Of a stretch of 64,000 bases of DNA, positions 1 through 11,693 are shown one piece after another. Origin of the DNA: Chloranthus sessilifolius (Eukaryota > Streptophyta > Magnoliopsida > Chloranthales > Chloranthaceae); assembly GCA_021018995.1 (NCBI GenBank), contig CM037590.1:64575597-64639596 (forward strand), read 5' to 3'. The translations under genes were made by a program, and so were the position numbers. The notes under the pieces were generated by a model. That model worked only from the letters and a program-made list of their open reading frames with translations. It was not told the DNA's origin and ran no database searches. The stretch's first letter is position 1. Every line of letters starts with the position of its first letter.

Positions 1-97
1 ATGCACGCAGGGTAGGTGCATAGTGTTTGTGTTGTCAAAAGGTTTTAGGTGTTTAGGTTGTATATTGTCCATTGAGATTTGTTTTAGTTATTTCTGA

Positions 98-2215
98 TCA
101 TAGGTAATTTAGAGGCCCTATGGTGAGGGGGAAGACGCAGAGTAGCCAGTGATTCAGTCTGGTCGGCCCTTCTTCGATGAGGACAACTAGGTCCACTACT
201 TCGAGAAGGTGGAGCATATCCACCTCTCTCGAGCAGTACGCCAATTGCGGCTCCATTAGGGAGCTCCCTCGGAGACTTGCCACCGTGTGGCTAAGAGGAT
301 GATTGGTCCCCAGGTCAAATATTTTCAGTGAGGATGGTGGCTCAAATTGAGAATTTTAGAGCCGGGGGGACCAGGGTCACAGGGGCACGTGATGAGGTGA
401 ATGCTCGAGAGTTTCTAAGTTGGTTCCAAGACTTGGGCAGTGGTCGGCTCTTCACCTGCCCTTTCCATGGAAGCGGTTCTTTCCCCGTTGGTGGTCTTGA
501 GTTCGCCTCGGCTTTGCGAGAGAAACTGGCTGGATTAGAGCAGGGCCAGCTTGGGGCAGTTCGTGGTGCACTTGACACTCTCCACAGGGTGATGGAGCGG
601 ACAGACAGTGCTCCTCATCCAGATGAGGAGATGTTGCGGTCCCTGACCGAGTTTGTCTTCCAGGCCAGGGCCTCAAAGGACGAGTTGAGGGGTCAGCTTG
701 CAGAGACCTGGCGATCTCTGGTGAGTTTACTTGTTTTATCGTAAGTTTTACTCATTTCTATTTCTAGTCGTCTTAGTTTAATGGTCTTATTTGGTTCCTA
801 TTTGTTAGACTGAGAGAGAGCGAGGTCGTCAGACAGGCGGCGTCGCTTGAGCTATTTCACAGTTAGCAGTAGGCTAGCTGGGAGGTTGAGGCTAGCCTAT
901 GCTCCGAGATTGAGCGACTGGTGAGTGTTTTGTTTTTATGGTTTTACTAATCGTTAGCGCTTAACTTCGTCATGTCTAATGGGTTTATCATTATTTGTAA
1001 AGAGCGGAGATTTTCGCTGCTGGAGTGCTTGCTCCTGCATTCGATCCGTCTTCTGTTGCCTCCTCCAGTCGGGAGGATTCAGCAATGGCTCAACTCTGGG
1101 CCAAGCTAGAGCACTGGGTATGTTTTCTTGGATCTTCTAAGTTGTCTAGCCTTGTGTTATCCAGTAGTTTGTTGATGTCGTGTTATGCCTTTTCAGCGTC
1201 ACCTTGCTGAGGACCTCCAGACAAGGAAGGCGACAACCGCCTCTCTACGCCCAAAGAGTTAGGTACAATATATCTTGTTATGTGTGTCAATTTGTTTAGA
1301 TTCTATCTTGTTTGCTAATTAATTTTATCTAACAAGTTTTGTGTGCGTTTGTTTTATTTCATGCAGGCTATCACTGACTCTGCTCCTGAGGCTCCTCCTC
1401 AGGAGTCGACTCCTACTCCCGCGCAGGTAAGTTGTAGTTGGTGTATTCTATTTGTGATTTTGCAGTTATAGTATCATCTGATGTATTTTCTCTATTTTGT
1501 AGCCATTTACGCCCGAGATTTTGGTTCCTGTCCCTCTAGCTGATCCAATCACTGCCGCTGCGGTAAAACGCCTTCTGCAGGTGTATGCCGATTTGGTATG
1601 TTTCCATCATCGTAGCTCTTCATTTTGTTATGCATATCCGTCTTCTTAACTCTTGTCTCTTGTGCAGGTGCACGAGTTGGAGCAGGCACGCCTGGAGGTG
1701 CAGCGCGCCCAGGCCCGTGAGGAGGCTTGTGTGATTCCTTCTGATATGACGGGGCGCCACCTGCAGGAGGTGACAGTGGATTTGTTGGTTGAGCGAAGAA
1801 CTCGATCCACAGAGTTAGAGAGTGCTCGGGCTGTGGCTCGTACCAAGATGCAGTCAACAATAGATATTTTACAGCACGAGCTCACGAAGGTAGGGGGAGA
1901 GTGCCAGGGCTGTTTGAACACCTCCCCAAGTCGGGGCCGAGGACTTCTCCTTCACTGGAGGAGATTCGTCGAGAGACCTATGAGGGCATGAGGGCCCACG
2001 CTCAGGCGGACTCGGCTCTTGGGACTATGCTCACTTTTGGTCCCTTATGTTCACATTCTCGGTGGGTCTCCAGCCAGGCAAGAGAGGGTGGTTCCATAGC
2101 CAGACCTCGTAGGGAGTGTCCTCCGACTCCCGGTGCTGGGATGAACTTGTCAGGGGACGATACCCCAGATCCGAGTGCCGAGGACATGAGAGATGGTGGT
2201 GAGCGTCCCTCGTAG
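98..2215 (+). pseudogene. Broken multi-exon coiled-coil-rich coding remnant
   Basis: A chain of coding-like blocks is separated by short T-rich, intron-like segments with GT and AG borders. Blocks lie near 328-720, 809-920, 1003-1130, 1196-1258, 1367-1425, 1502-1594, 1669-1889 and 1898-2215. The longest block (328-720) is a 131-codon open frame that stops being coding at a clean GTGAGT. The block 1669-1889 is rich in Glu, Arg, Gln and Ala with heptad-like spacing, suggesting a coiled coil. The block at 809-920 carries two in-frame TAG codons, and the segment 121-327 has further stops, so the gene is dead. I do not recognise a catalytic domain. It lies antisense to, and just beyond the 3' end of, the Tat fragment at 2517-4896. 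Some Tat-lineage elements are known to carry antisense extra ORFs in this position, so it may be one; a captured host gene is the alternative. Exact splice phases do not all join cleanly. Confidence 0.45.
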
Positions 2216-2516
2216 AGGCAGCGGAGGGAGTAGGCATATTTTTTATTACTCTTTTTATCTTTCTTCTATTGTATATACAAGGGGTATGCCCCTGGTGACA
2301 AGTTGTTAAAAGAAATTTTGATATATATATAGAGATCTTTTGGGTTTAAGCATACCTTTCTTCGCTTTTCCTTGTCTTGTTACCTTTCACGCTTTAGCTG
2401 ATTACTGTCGGCATCGTCGTCTATTATCGGGATTTGGACGCTCCTCGAGTTGGCCCAGTAATAGTTGAAGGTAGCTTTGTATCTGTGCATAAAGATAAAA
2501 GTAATTAGTAATTTTG
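2216..2516. other. Non-coding AT-rich spacer
   Basis: No coding frame or RNA gene is seen. A short AT repeat lies at about 2320-2332. The stretch joins the end of the broken multi-exon remnant to the 3' end of Tat fragment C. It may be 3' untranslated sequence of either. Confidence 0.5.
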
Positions 2517-3840
2517 TTTTCCCCCTTGCTAATCGAGGCCTGGTATCTCAGACTGAGGCCTGGTAATATAAAGGGACATTTTTATATCCTTTTTTCTCAT
2601 TTTTTTATACTTTATACTTTTCATTATAAGGGAAAGAAATAATGCAACTAGGAAAGCAAATAACTGAAAGGAAATCCTAAAAAAACTAAAAAAAATGCCC
2701 CAGTGTAGGAGCATGATAGACTAGGCAGGGTAATATGCTCAACATTCTTCTTGAGTGACGACTTGGTGAGTCTGCATCTTCTATTGTGAACAAGCGGGGG
2801 TCTCCATGTGACTCCTTCTCCCAAAAATAATAAAAATGCCCTAGTGTCGAGGTGCAATGGAGCTTTCTAGATTTCTTCTTGGTGAACACTTGGGCCTATA
2901 AGGAGTCAAGTGTATGCTTGGGGAGTTAGTGTTGAGAAAAATTGATGTTGTCATCCAACTGGGAGGGCTTCTTTGGTTACATCGGCCACATATCGAGGCT
3001 CTACCTTTCGTAGTGATCATAATATCCTGTAGTCGTATTGGGGATGTATGGTATAGAGTAAGTGTTCGCACCAATTATCATTCACAGGTTTTCGATTTCA
3101 TTTCTAAGGATATCCCTAGAAGTTTCTAGCTTATGGTCCGAAAAATAAAAAAGTGGTGAAAGAGGGATAAGGCTCAGTGATGTCGGGGAATAGTTTGTAT
3201 ATGATTATTTCTTAAAAGGGATGAGTACCAGTCTTTTCCTCTGGGTGGTATGCGGTGTCATGATTGAGCTCTCCATCATATTTTGGTATCATCAAAGTCT
3301 CATATTTCATGGTTAGTAGGAGTTTATCCTCCTCCCGCCTCCTTACGATGATATCTGGTAGTATCGGGACACCAGGGATGCCCTCACAGCTTGCTTATAC
3401 ATTTCTAGTAAAGTTACCAGGGACGTCCTCACAATTTGCTTATGCTTCCCTAAGCCGATTGACTTGTTCACCCGTTGCATTGTTCTCGCTCAGTTTTGTT
3501 CATGTATCTCTTTTTTGAAAGGAACCTATTAACACAGGAATGATGAGTTTTGATTGAGCCTAACATCTTTATTTCTATGCTCTAACGTCTCCTCCAATGG
3601 CGGGGGGAAAGGGATGAGAATCGGGTGTTACACATGCTTTTGGAAGAGGTCAGGTATTTGTCTATTCCTTTTATGAAAATGCCCGAATAAGAAGGTGGGC
3701 AATAAGTCATAAGTATCTGAGGATATTCTGGAAATTGAAGGTGTACGACTGCTGAATAAGTCATGGTGACTACGGGGATTGTATATATAACTATTCGACT
3801 ACGGGATATGATGCTCATGGAGCTAGGGGTAGTATCTTTT
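2517..3840 (-). other. Post-pol untranslated region of Tat element C
   Basis: This 1.3-kb stretch has no convincing coding frame, but its minus strand aligns by eye with 35000-36305 of element A. Both copies share the order T-rich tract, A/K-rich tract, a block reading like CTCAGTCTGAGATA, and the G-run AGCAAGGGGG. Conservation of untranslated sequence between two copies suggests a cis-acting role such as second-strand priming or packaging, which is inference. Confidence 0.7.
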
Positions 3841-3862
3841 GAGGTACATGGCATTCTAGGGG

Positions 3863-4201
3863 CTAGGGAGTTCTTCCCCATCCTAGTTTATCAGCTTGTA
3901 TGTGTTTCCTGGGTATGTGGCCGCTATGACGTATGGGCCTTCCAAGTTTGTGTTTAGAAGGCATGATTTTTTTCAAGACTAACTCTCCAATCTGGAAGGT
4001 TCGCTCAAGGACTTTCTTATCGTAGGCCCTGGATATTCTCCTTTGATATACCTGTGCGTAATCAACTACCCTTACACGGGTTTTTTCAAGTTGTTCTAGC
4101 TCAGCGCGCAGGGCAGTTCTCCTCTCGTCTAAGGATAACTCATCGTCGAGTTGTATTTGTAGGGATGATTCTTGTATCTCGTAGGGTAGAACTGCCTCCA
4201 T
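3863..4201 (-). pseudogene. Integrase C-terminal region of Tat element C
   Basis: The translation is rich in charged residues, with ELEQLEKTR, YQRRISRAYDKKV and GELVLKKIMPSKHK, the usual linker and C-terminal region after a Tat integrase core. Near 3930 the frame departs from the family pattern. The matching GPY-like segment continues in a different frame toward 3840, so there is a frameshift. The equivalent region of element A is at about 34620-35000 on the plus strand. Confidence 0.75.
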
Positions 4202-4287
4202 CCCGTACGTAAGGAGGTAAGGAGTTTGGCCAGTGGTTGTGCGAATGGAAGTCCTATAGGCCCAGAGTGCTTCTGATAATTGTTCGG

Positions 4288-4725
4288 CTAGTCGGCTCCC
4301 TTGCTTTTCTTCACTATTTGTTTTAGAATTCGAATTAAGATTTTATTTGTGGCCTCCACTTGGCCATTTCCTTGAGGGTAGAATGACGATAAGTGGTGTA
4401 AGTCGATGCCAAACTTCGTGCATAATCTTTTCGTCTTCTCTGCGATGAACTGTGGTCCATTGTCGGTGACGAACATTCTGGGCACTCCGAAGCGGGTGAT
4501 AATATTCCGAATGATGAAACTCATGAGTGTCGAAGCGGTGATTCTGACATAAGACTCGGCTTCCGCCCATTTGGTGTAGTACTCGATCGCCGTAAGTATA
4601 AACGCGTGTTTGTAAGTGTTCCCAACCGTATCCGTGAAGGATTCGATAATGTCAAAAGCCCACATCAAGAATGGCCATGGTGGAGTTATAGGGTTCAGTG
4701 CAACTGATGGAGCTTTGATGAGCAT
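4288..4725 (-). pseudogene. Integrase core of Tat element C
   Basis: A 145-codon open frame covers the catalytic core of a retroviral-type integrase (DDE strand-transferase, which inserts element cDNA into the genome). The three acidic residues are visible: D in FDIIESF, D in VTDNGPQF and E in GQVEATNK. It ends at an in-frame stop after KGAD. The downstream C-terminal part continues in another frame at 3863-4201. The element lacks its upstream RT and gag here, so it cannot be autonomous, although this core itself looks undamaged. Confidence 0.85.
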
Positions 4726-4896
4726 GACATGTTTTTAGCATTGTCTGTAGTGTTGGACGTAGAGGTGGCAATCCCTTATCATTGTTGGTTAAAAGTAGTC
4801 TTATTGTATGATCTGATCTGCAAGTCTTTGTCTATCAGTGTGGGCGCCGCAGGCACTGGCGTGTGCTTCTTGGATGATGTATTGTCCTTCAGTTGT

Positions 4897-6491
4897 TGAT
4901 CAGTCACATAATTTACTATTTTATCACCCTTAACTTAATGATGCTAGGCCATAGTTTGCTACTAATAAGTTGTTGATATACAAATATTAAGGAAAAACAG
5001 TAAAATAGAGTCAAAGTGTTAATATTTGTCAAAAGTAACTCAAAAAGTAATAAAAATGACTACAAATTGAAAGACGAAAGCGCCACCTACTGAAAAGAAT
5101 GGAAAATCGTTAGTTACGATTTTCCAAGAGTGAGAGACTATGAAAGCCAAAGAATCATTATTAACGATTCTATAGAAGAAGCCGCTCAAGGAAGAGAAAT
5201 ATTTACGATTTTCTAGAGAATCATCCGCCAAGTCTATCAAAATCATAAGAGTGAGCAGTATGAAGAAGTATAAAATTGTCATTTGCGATTTTACAGAAAA
5301 AGATAAAAATTGAAGAATCGTCTTTTACAATTTTCCCTCTATGAACCCTAATGAAAGCAGGAAGTTGTAATTTACAATTTTCCACTAAAGAAGAAAAAAC
5401 AGAGAATCATTATTAGCAATTTTATAGAAAGCTTAGCTCACTACTGGTGATCCCGTGGATAAGTACACCGCCATGAATCAGAATTAAAAGATCTCTTGAA
5501 TTAGAAGTCTGGCAAATCACGGATCCGAGAAAATTGATGAAGAAGATTTTGAAGGACTCTGTTGCTGAAGTGTAAAGAAAGTTCTAGAAGTATATCAACC
5601 ATTGAAGTAAATAAAAGATAAAATTAGAAGTATAGTTATATTAGGAATCTTTTAGTTTAGTAGTTTATTTTATTAGAATTAGAAGTTTTGTAAAACGACT
5701 CCTTATGATCTATAAATAAGAGAGCCCCGTGTAAGAATAATCATCTATGAAATTCAGCATCAATTGATGCTTGAGGTTGGGTTTTCTTCCGATCAGTAGT
5801 GTAAAATAGTTAGAGTAGAGTAGATATCAGAGGTTTCTCAAGAGCAATTAACGACTGCTATTGGGTGCTGAAGATTAGTGTAGATATCCATAGTTTCACA
5901 GAAGGAATTGACGACTCCGATTGAGGGGTGAAGGATATATTTTACTTTTCCTTTTTAGTTTAGATTTTTATTTTCTTTTATTTACTACTTTGTAAACATC
6001 TTCAAGTTTTGATTTGAATTGACGACTCAGGTTGGAATTTGCAGATTAGTGTAACAGTTTTTATTTTTCATTATTCAATTTTCTAGAGTTTGAGTGACAC
6101 CCAAATTTCTGGATGATTGTTGATTAGATTAAATCTATATTGATGGGACTTTAGTGTTGATTGACGCCCAATGCTAGAAGAATTGATATATGGTATAACG
6201 GTACTGTTTAATTTTATAAATATCCAATAGTAGAGGATTGTGATTAACGACCATAGTCCAAAGTTGGGGGATTAGGATTTATTTTTATGCACTTAGTTTA
6301 TAGAAAATTCTTTATTCATATTTCTCCAGTAGTTTAGGAATCTTAAAGATAAATATAAATTTTCTGAAAAATAGATTAATATAAGTAATAACTATCTTCA
6401 TGGGAATAATATCCTATACTAGCTCTACAATTTTCATTGTACACCTGAAATAGGTTAAGACTTATTTAGAGATACATATAAGTAGCGATCA
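4897..6491 (+). repeat. 5' LTR of Athila element F
   Basis: The LTR starts TGATCAGTCACATAATTT at the exact point where similarity of fragment C to A ends. It finishes ...GCGATCA, five bases before the primer-binding site. Length is about 1595 bp, normal for Athila. It is AT-rich and contains several degenerate repeats of a GATTTTCC or GATTTTAC word around 5100-5420. No matching 3' LTR is present in the window. Confidence 0.8.
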
Positions 6492-6496
6492 AGTTT

Positions 6497-6515
6497 TTGG
6501 CGCTGCTGCTGGGGA
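6497..6515 (+). other. Primer-binding site of element F
   Basis: The sequence TGGCGCTGCTGCTGGGGA follows the LTR end after AGTTT. It is a slightly mutated form of the TGGCGCC...GGGGA primer site typical of Athila elements, where a host tRNA primes minus-strand DNA synthesis. Confidence 0.85.
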
Positions 6516-6740
6516 TAGTTCTTATTATTTCTATTAGTCTAAGAAAACAAGTATTTATCTTTCTCTTTTTAATTTTCTTTATATTTTCAAATTTCTTTAA
6601 TCACTACTTGAAGCTTTCGCAGGTTTATTCGAAGTCAACGATCTAAGGTTTCAATCGCTGCTGGCCACAGACATTAGAAGCTCATATTTGTTTCTCTCCC
6701 TGCTCTTCTAAAATAAAATTAAATAAATATATAAAAAAAA
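6516..6740 (+). other. Leader of element F, interrupted by G
   Basis: This untranslated leader lies between the F primer site and the insertion point of G. It ends in ATAAAAAAAA, and the other side of G starts AAAAATATATAT, consistent with a short A-rich target duplication. No coding frame is seen. Confidence 0.6.
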
Positions 6741-9017
6741 TGTGACAGTCCGAATTTCCTAATCGCGAGACCCGGGCTGTCGGGTCGATGCAAAGGTCGA
6801 TCCCCGATGGAACACTTGGCACATCCACACGCAAAGCGGAAACAAAGTGGAAACCATAACTAAACCTCATATGAAAAATAGATCCCCAGCTCTATATCTC
6901 AAAAGCTCAAAATAACGATTCTAATTCCATGCAAAAGCCCATGGAAGGAAGAACCGAAAAGAACCACCGGTGATGGCCTACCATCACCGAAACATGGTTC
7001 ACCAAAATAATACAATTATCTAAAAGAATGATATTGGTTACATACAAAACCCATGAACTAAACAAAAACTCCAAAGCCAGACCTACCCGTGCTTTGCACA
7101 CACAAAATAGTTCTCTAGAGGAGGCTCTATCTCCGCTTCCAAAGGCACGCACTCGAAGTCCTCATTATCTTGGTCCTCCGTGCCTAAATCTTCACCTGTA
7201 CCTGTGACGTATAATCAAGAAATGAGCTTCATCTAAGCTCAGTAGGGAAAAATTAATAGCATGCATATTTCATCAACCACATATACCTCATGACATAATA
7301 AAAATGGAGTTTTCTGATAAAGTTGCATAGTTGCAAAGATAATTGCATGAAACGCAAAGATAATTCCTTGTTTGGCCACCTTAACACATGCACTTGTATT
7401 TTCATCTTAACACAAGAAAAGAAACTTAAAAGTGCTTTACTTAATTTATCCCTCGAGTGACTACAGCCTTGAGCCCCCAATGGAATACCGACCAGCTTCG
7501 TTTACATGAAGATGGACACTTGTGCCGAACACAATTACCATTGGCCGGTAGAATTCACAAGATCGCAAAGGATGTACGGATATCCCGCCGTACCGGTCAT
7601 GAATATCCCACCGCGTCGGTCACAGTTATACTGCCTCATCGGTTGGGTATTCATATATAAACCTCAAAGAAAGGTGCATACATATAGTTATCACCGTGTG
7701 ATGTGTTAAGTATAGTTAAGTTTGAAAGTTTAAGACCGAAACACAATCTTTCACACGCACATATCGAAATGAATCACGAAAGATTCCACATGGTTGCACG
7801 TTGCTAAAATAAAGCTTGAGAGGTTTCCTCATCACAATGCATTCTCCAAATCACACATGCACACGAACTCATTCATACTTATTTGATGACAAAACTAATC
7901 ATGTCATAACACACATGCCAATGGTATCGAATATACATAGTGTAGGAATTTCCCTTCCTCGACCTGAAGTCACAAACGAAGTCTTTTAACACGATCTAGC
8001 CTCAACCTCTCGCAAGCACAAGGTCAACCTAACACAAATTCATAGTTCACACGTCAAAAATGACGCGAAACAGAAAGATATAAGATTTCCTCACAATCCC
8101 TCAGACAAAACATAACAAATTCCTGAATCTAGCAAATTCAATCGATCGATTCCCTATTTCGATTGATTGAAATCCAAATTCGATCGATCAAAATATTTTC
8201 GATCAGTCGAATCCCACAGAATCCAAAGTCTGGCACTACAATCTCGATCGAACAATTTATAATTTGATCAATCGGATCTCAAATTCGATCGATCGAAATA
8301 TTTTTTGATCGGTCGAATTCGGACAGTAAAAATTCAAAATCCCTGTTATATACGTTTCGATCGATCGAGTGTGAGACTCATTCGATCGAAACACATTTCA
8401 ATCGAACGAACTTCTCCAGAAATCGTATTCTTCTATCTCAGGTCAATTTTGATCAATCGAATCAAATTTCGATCGATCAAAATTTACAAATTTCATCAAA
8501 TCTTTAGTTTTCGCATTTCATCTCCATTCTTTCTCAAATCCATCATCTTTCCTTATACTTTTTCGATCACAATTAAACGAAAAACCTATCTAAATGTTTA
8601 TTCTCAGCTTAATAGGAAATTCATACCTCAATTTGTCGATCCCCCCGTTTCTATATGCTCACTCCAATATAGGGTTTGTGTGGAACACGTGGAGATTAGT
8701 TTAATTCTTGATCCTTGCTTCGTGCACGGTTCTCCTCATCAATTCTAATCATATGAAATAGAGGGGATTGAATGCAAAACCTTCAATGGTATTTATTTCT
8801 CTTATAACTAAGCCCTAGGCTTAGGTGCTAAGCTGCTACACCAAACATAAGTATATGTCACCCTCTTATGGTCCAAATACATTCTAATTTGATCTCTTCA
8901 CCTGAGATCTAAATCTATATACACTACTCAACGTCTTACACAATCTCCGACGTACGAACTGTCAGGCACGTGCACCGAGGTGAACTGTTGAAAGGTCAAA
9001 TTTTTTGGGGCATTATA
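6741..9017 (-). repeat. 3' LTR of element G
   Basis: This direct repeat of 16649-18992 starts (plus strand) TGTGACAGTCCG and ends GGCATTATA; the terminal CA has mutated to TA. It holds a dense set of CGATCGATCG-type palindromes between about 8140 and 8480. Open frames seen inside it (for example 8305-8748 on the plus strand) are chance frames in LTR sequence. It is about 70 bp shorter than the other LTR, partly because a segment near 8725 is absent. Confidence 0.92.
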
Positions 9018-9032
9018 TTCTCCCCCCTTAGG
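9018..9032 (-). other. Polypurine tract of element G
   Basis: On the minus strand the sequence CCTAAGGGGGGAGAA abuts the 3' LTR. This is the expected purine run where plus-strand DNA synthesis is primed. Confidence 0.85.
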
Positions 9033-9729
9033 AATTTTCGTCCTCGAAAATGAATCTATAATGAGATGTAAGTCACAAAAAGGTGATCTCGAAAGGTACC
9101 ACACATAGCTAAACAAACAAGTTAGTAAATTAAAATTCCCACACACACACCACGATCATTCAACCTTATTTGTGCCCTGCAAGAAAATACAAATATAGTA
9201 ACCCGAGTGGTGGAATTATCCACAGTTGTTCAGGTCTATAGAAAACCAACATTTAACCTGCATAAGGGCCAATTTCGCAACGTCTATAACACAATTTATA
9301 AAATTCACATTTATGCACAACAGAAACAAAAACGGTGTAATCACATTGACCATTCACAAAAACTATTAGATCATATCCACATTCACCAATCACTATCGAA
9401 AAAAATTATCCTAGTTTGTAACATCCAAAAAGATATAAGGACGTGGCAACCATGCCACCATAGTTATAAAGTTATGCAGTCATCCCCAAAATTTCAATTT
9501 TTTTTTTCAAAAAGAAAATCTCTCAAAAATGCTCACAAAATCTTTCAAGCACGTCAAACATCAACCCCTCCCTCTGCTCTGGTAGGGTCATCTACTCCAC
9601 CCACATCATCGGCTCCATCCGCTTTGTCGGCTCCATCGGCTTGTAGATCGAACACACTAGCACACATCATGGTCCTCTATTAGGGTAGTCCGTCGGATAC
9701 ATGTGGTGCATGGTGTCCTCCAATATGAG
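9033..9729 (-). other. Non-coding spacer between extra ORF and 3' LTR of G
   Basis: No frame on the element strand is supported. A 158-codon plus-strand frame at 9207-9683 has no recognisable domain, lies antisense to the element and looks like chance. Confidence 0.5.
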
Positions 9730-10949
9730 CTAGTGGTAATAGAGTCGACGATTTAATTGGTGGTTGCTCTCCGTAATGAGGGCTGCTAACTCCTTAATGG
9801 TCATGCCGGCAGCCTGTTGATGTGGTGGAGGCACGAGAATGTGAGCATACTGAGCTGGAGGTATGATTTCTACCTGATCAAGATAAGGTACATCCTGGGC
9901 CTGTCGTTCATACTTTGGGACGTCTTGAGCAGGCTGGTCTAGTTCTGGAGCGCCCTGAACCGACTGCTCTTGGGCTTGGGGAGGAATAGGAGTAGGAGGA
10001 ACTTGTGGAGCCGATTGGAGACGTGGTTTTAATCGGTTATAAGTCTTCTTCCAATGTTTAAAAGTGAAAAGGTCCACGTTATCCGATGATTTAGGCTCAC
10101 GAGGAGAAATCATATGTGGAACACTCCCCGAATACTCCTCAAGCATGCTAGAGATGAGGCCTGCATAGGGAATGAAATCTTCCAGCTTATCTGCCCCCTC
10201 TAACATTTTTACTCTGGCATGTTTCATGCCTTCAAAAACCACTTCCGTGGCATTAAACCACCACCCCTTAAACACTGAGAACAATGCCTGCATTATTACT
10301 CCCAGTCTCTCGGTCTTGTGGCGTATGGGGTACAAGTTACACTTAAAAATCATGCCGAGCATCCACATATAATAGGCAGATCGGCTCGATTAATCGCTCG
10401 ACCAGATCTAACTCGACCCTGAGTCATTCGTGCGGCTATCACTAGGTGAGGTATTTTAGCTGGGTTTTGGGGTAATAGGTTGATACCATCACCATAATTG
10501 TCAAATCACTCCAAGGCTTTACATGCCAATTTATGGGTGAAAATATAGCTTTTTCCATCCATTGTGGTACAATGGGTATTGGGATTCGTACCATCGTACA
10601 TATTTTGGTAGACTAATCACACAAGGCGAGGGTAGTAGTACTAATGAAGGGGTTTTAAAAGGTTATCTAATCCGGCCTTCCCCAAATAATCAAGAGCCTA
10701 TCCGTCTATACCCGACACGTTAGGCATCTCAAATAGGCCCAGATCGATCGTATACTCATAGGCAAAGCCTTTTGCAGCCCACCATTCGCTTGGTTGTTCA
10801 CATTGTGGTGTCTGTGAAGTAGGTGGTGGTCCTGGTATCGGTTGTTGTGGAGGGATTGGTGGTGGTTGCGAAGAACTCGCTTGAGTTTTGGGTTTCTTCG
10901 ATGTAGGGGTTTTAGATGATTGTCTCATCTTAGGAGCCATAGGTCTCAA
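9730..10949 (-). pseudogene. Extra ORF of element G (plant-transposon-protein-like)
   Basis: Downstream of the chromodomain, in the same sense as pol, a second coding unit begins with an ATG at 10949. It has a Lys/Ser/Gln/Pro-rich N-terminus (SQPPPIPPQQPIPGPPPT). The middle part (about 10370-10720) reads through several stops with motifs such as LVYQNMYD, TTMDGKSYIF and RSGRAINRADLP. The C-terminal part is open at 10368-9730 in a shifted frame (MWMLGMIFKCNLYPIR, then a Pro/Gln-rich tail). The pattern resembles the putative plant transposon protein domain seen in many plant repeats and in extra ORFs of gypsy elements; that match is from memory and unverified. It is broken by one frameshift and several stops. 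Function is unknown. Confidence 0.6.
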
Positions 10950-11164
10950 AACAAAAATCTAGGGTTTTTAGAATCTAAAGGAAATACTCAAATTCGAAAG
11001 CAACTTCTAAAAAGGTTAGGCTTTATCTTTTTGATGAGGTTTGGATGAAATGTCTCAGAGAATTGAAGGTTGGATGGTCGGTTCTTTGATCTCCAAGAAG
11101 AAGCACACGAAAACCCCAAGAAAAGCCCAAAATATTTATGAAAATTTTGAACCTAAAAGGTTGA

Positions 11165-11540
11165 AGTTACTTAAATACTACACGATTTGATCGATCAAAT
11201 TTAATTTCGATCGATTGAAATTAACTTAGACAAAATAGGATCACAATTTCAATCGATCGAAATCTAAAATTCGATCGAAAGATTCACTTTTGATCGGTCA
11301 AATTTCTCAGGCTACCCTTGGCCCTTACTGGTTTCGATCGAACGAATCTCAAATTCGATTGAACAAATTTTTGTTTTGATCGAACGATTTTCTAATTTGA
11401 TCAAACAATTTTTTTGTTTCGATCGAACAAATCTAATATGCCTTGTTCTAGTGCGGAAATATCCTCTGTTTGGGGGTTTCGATCGATCGATTTACACATT
11501 GATCGATCGAATTTAACTTCGATCGGTCGAATTTTGACAG
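11165..11540 (-). promoter_or_regulatory. Palindrome array upstream of the extra ORF of G
   Basis: About a dozen degenerate copies of a TTCGATCGATCGAA-type word lie in 375 bp, spaced 20-50 bp apart, between the chromodomain and the extra ORF. The same word array occupies the promoter-bearing LTRs of G (8140-8480 and 18080-18440). On the minus strand a TATTTAA box (11171-11177) follows the array, and then about 220 bp of untranslated leader precedes the ATG at 10949. This arrangement looks like a second, internal promoter for the extra ORF. That role is inference. Confidence 0.45.
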
Positions 11541-11693
11541 AACACTTAAAATGTGTATTTTTAAATTTCCTTTTTGATTTGGGGCTTCTAAACTTCCAAT
11601 TTCTCATATATCCCTTGACTTTTATTAACTAATAAGATTATTTTACATGCAATGAGAGTCACAAAAAGACTTACAATTCATGCTCTCTTCTCG

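Larger units (their letters stand above)
2517..4896 (-). mobile_element. Tat-lineage Ty3/gypsy fragment C (3' part, truncated)
   Basis: Read on the minus strand, this piece begins in the integrase N-terminal region and runs through integrase and a long post-pol untranslated region. It ends at a G-rich tract (AGCAAGGGGG on the minus strand, near 2525-2535). The same order and sequence recur on the plus strand at about 33920-36305 in element A, including the A/K-rich tract and the final G-run, which identifies the family. At 4897 the similarity to A stops abruptly where the LTR of element F begins, so C was cut by that insertion. No LTR of C is recognisable in the window. Confidence 0.85.

Noticed and set aside
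8140..8480. CRISPR-like regularly spaced repeats
   Set aside because: The CGATCGATCG words are short, degenerate and irregularly spaced, and lie in plant LTRs. No cas genes or bacterial context exist.
8305..8748. 147-codon plus-strand frame in the LTR of G
   Set aside because: It lies in the CGATCGATCG word array of an LTR. The copy in the other LTR (18313-18627) is broken differently.
9207..9683. 158-codon plus-strand frame in element G
   Set aside because: It is antisense to the element, of low-complexity composition, with no domain; the coding strand of G here is minus.
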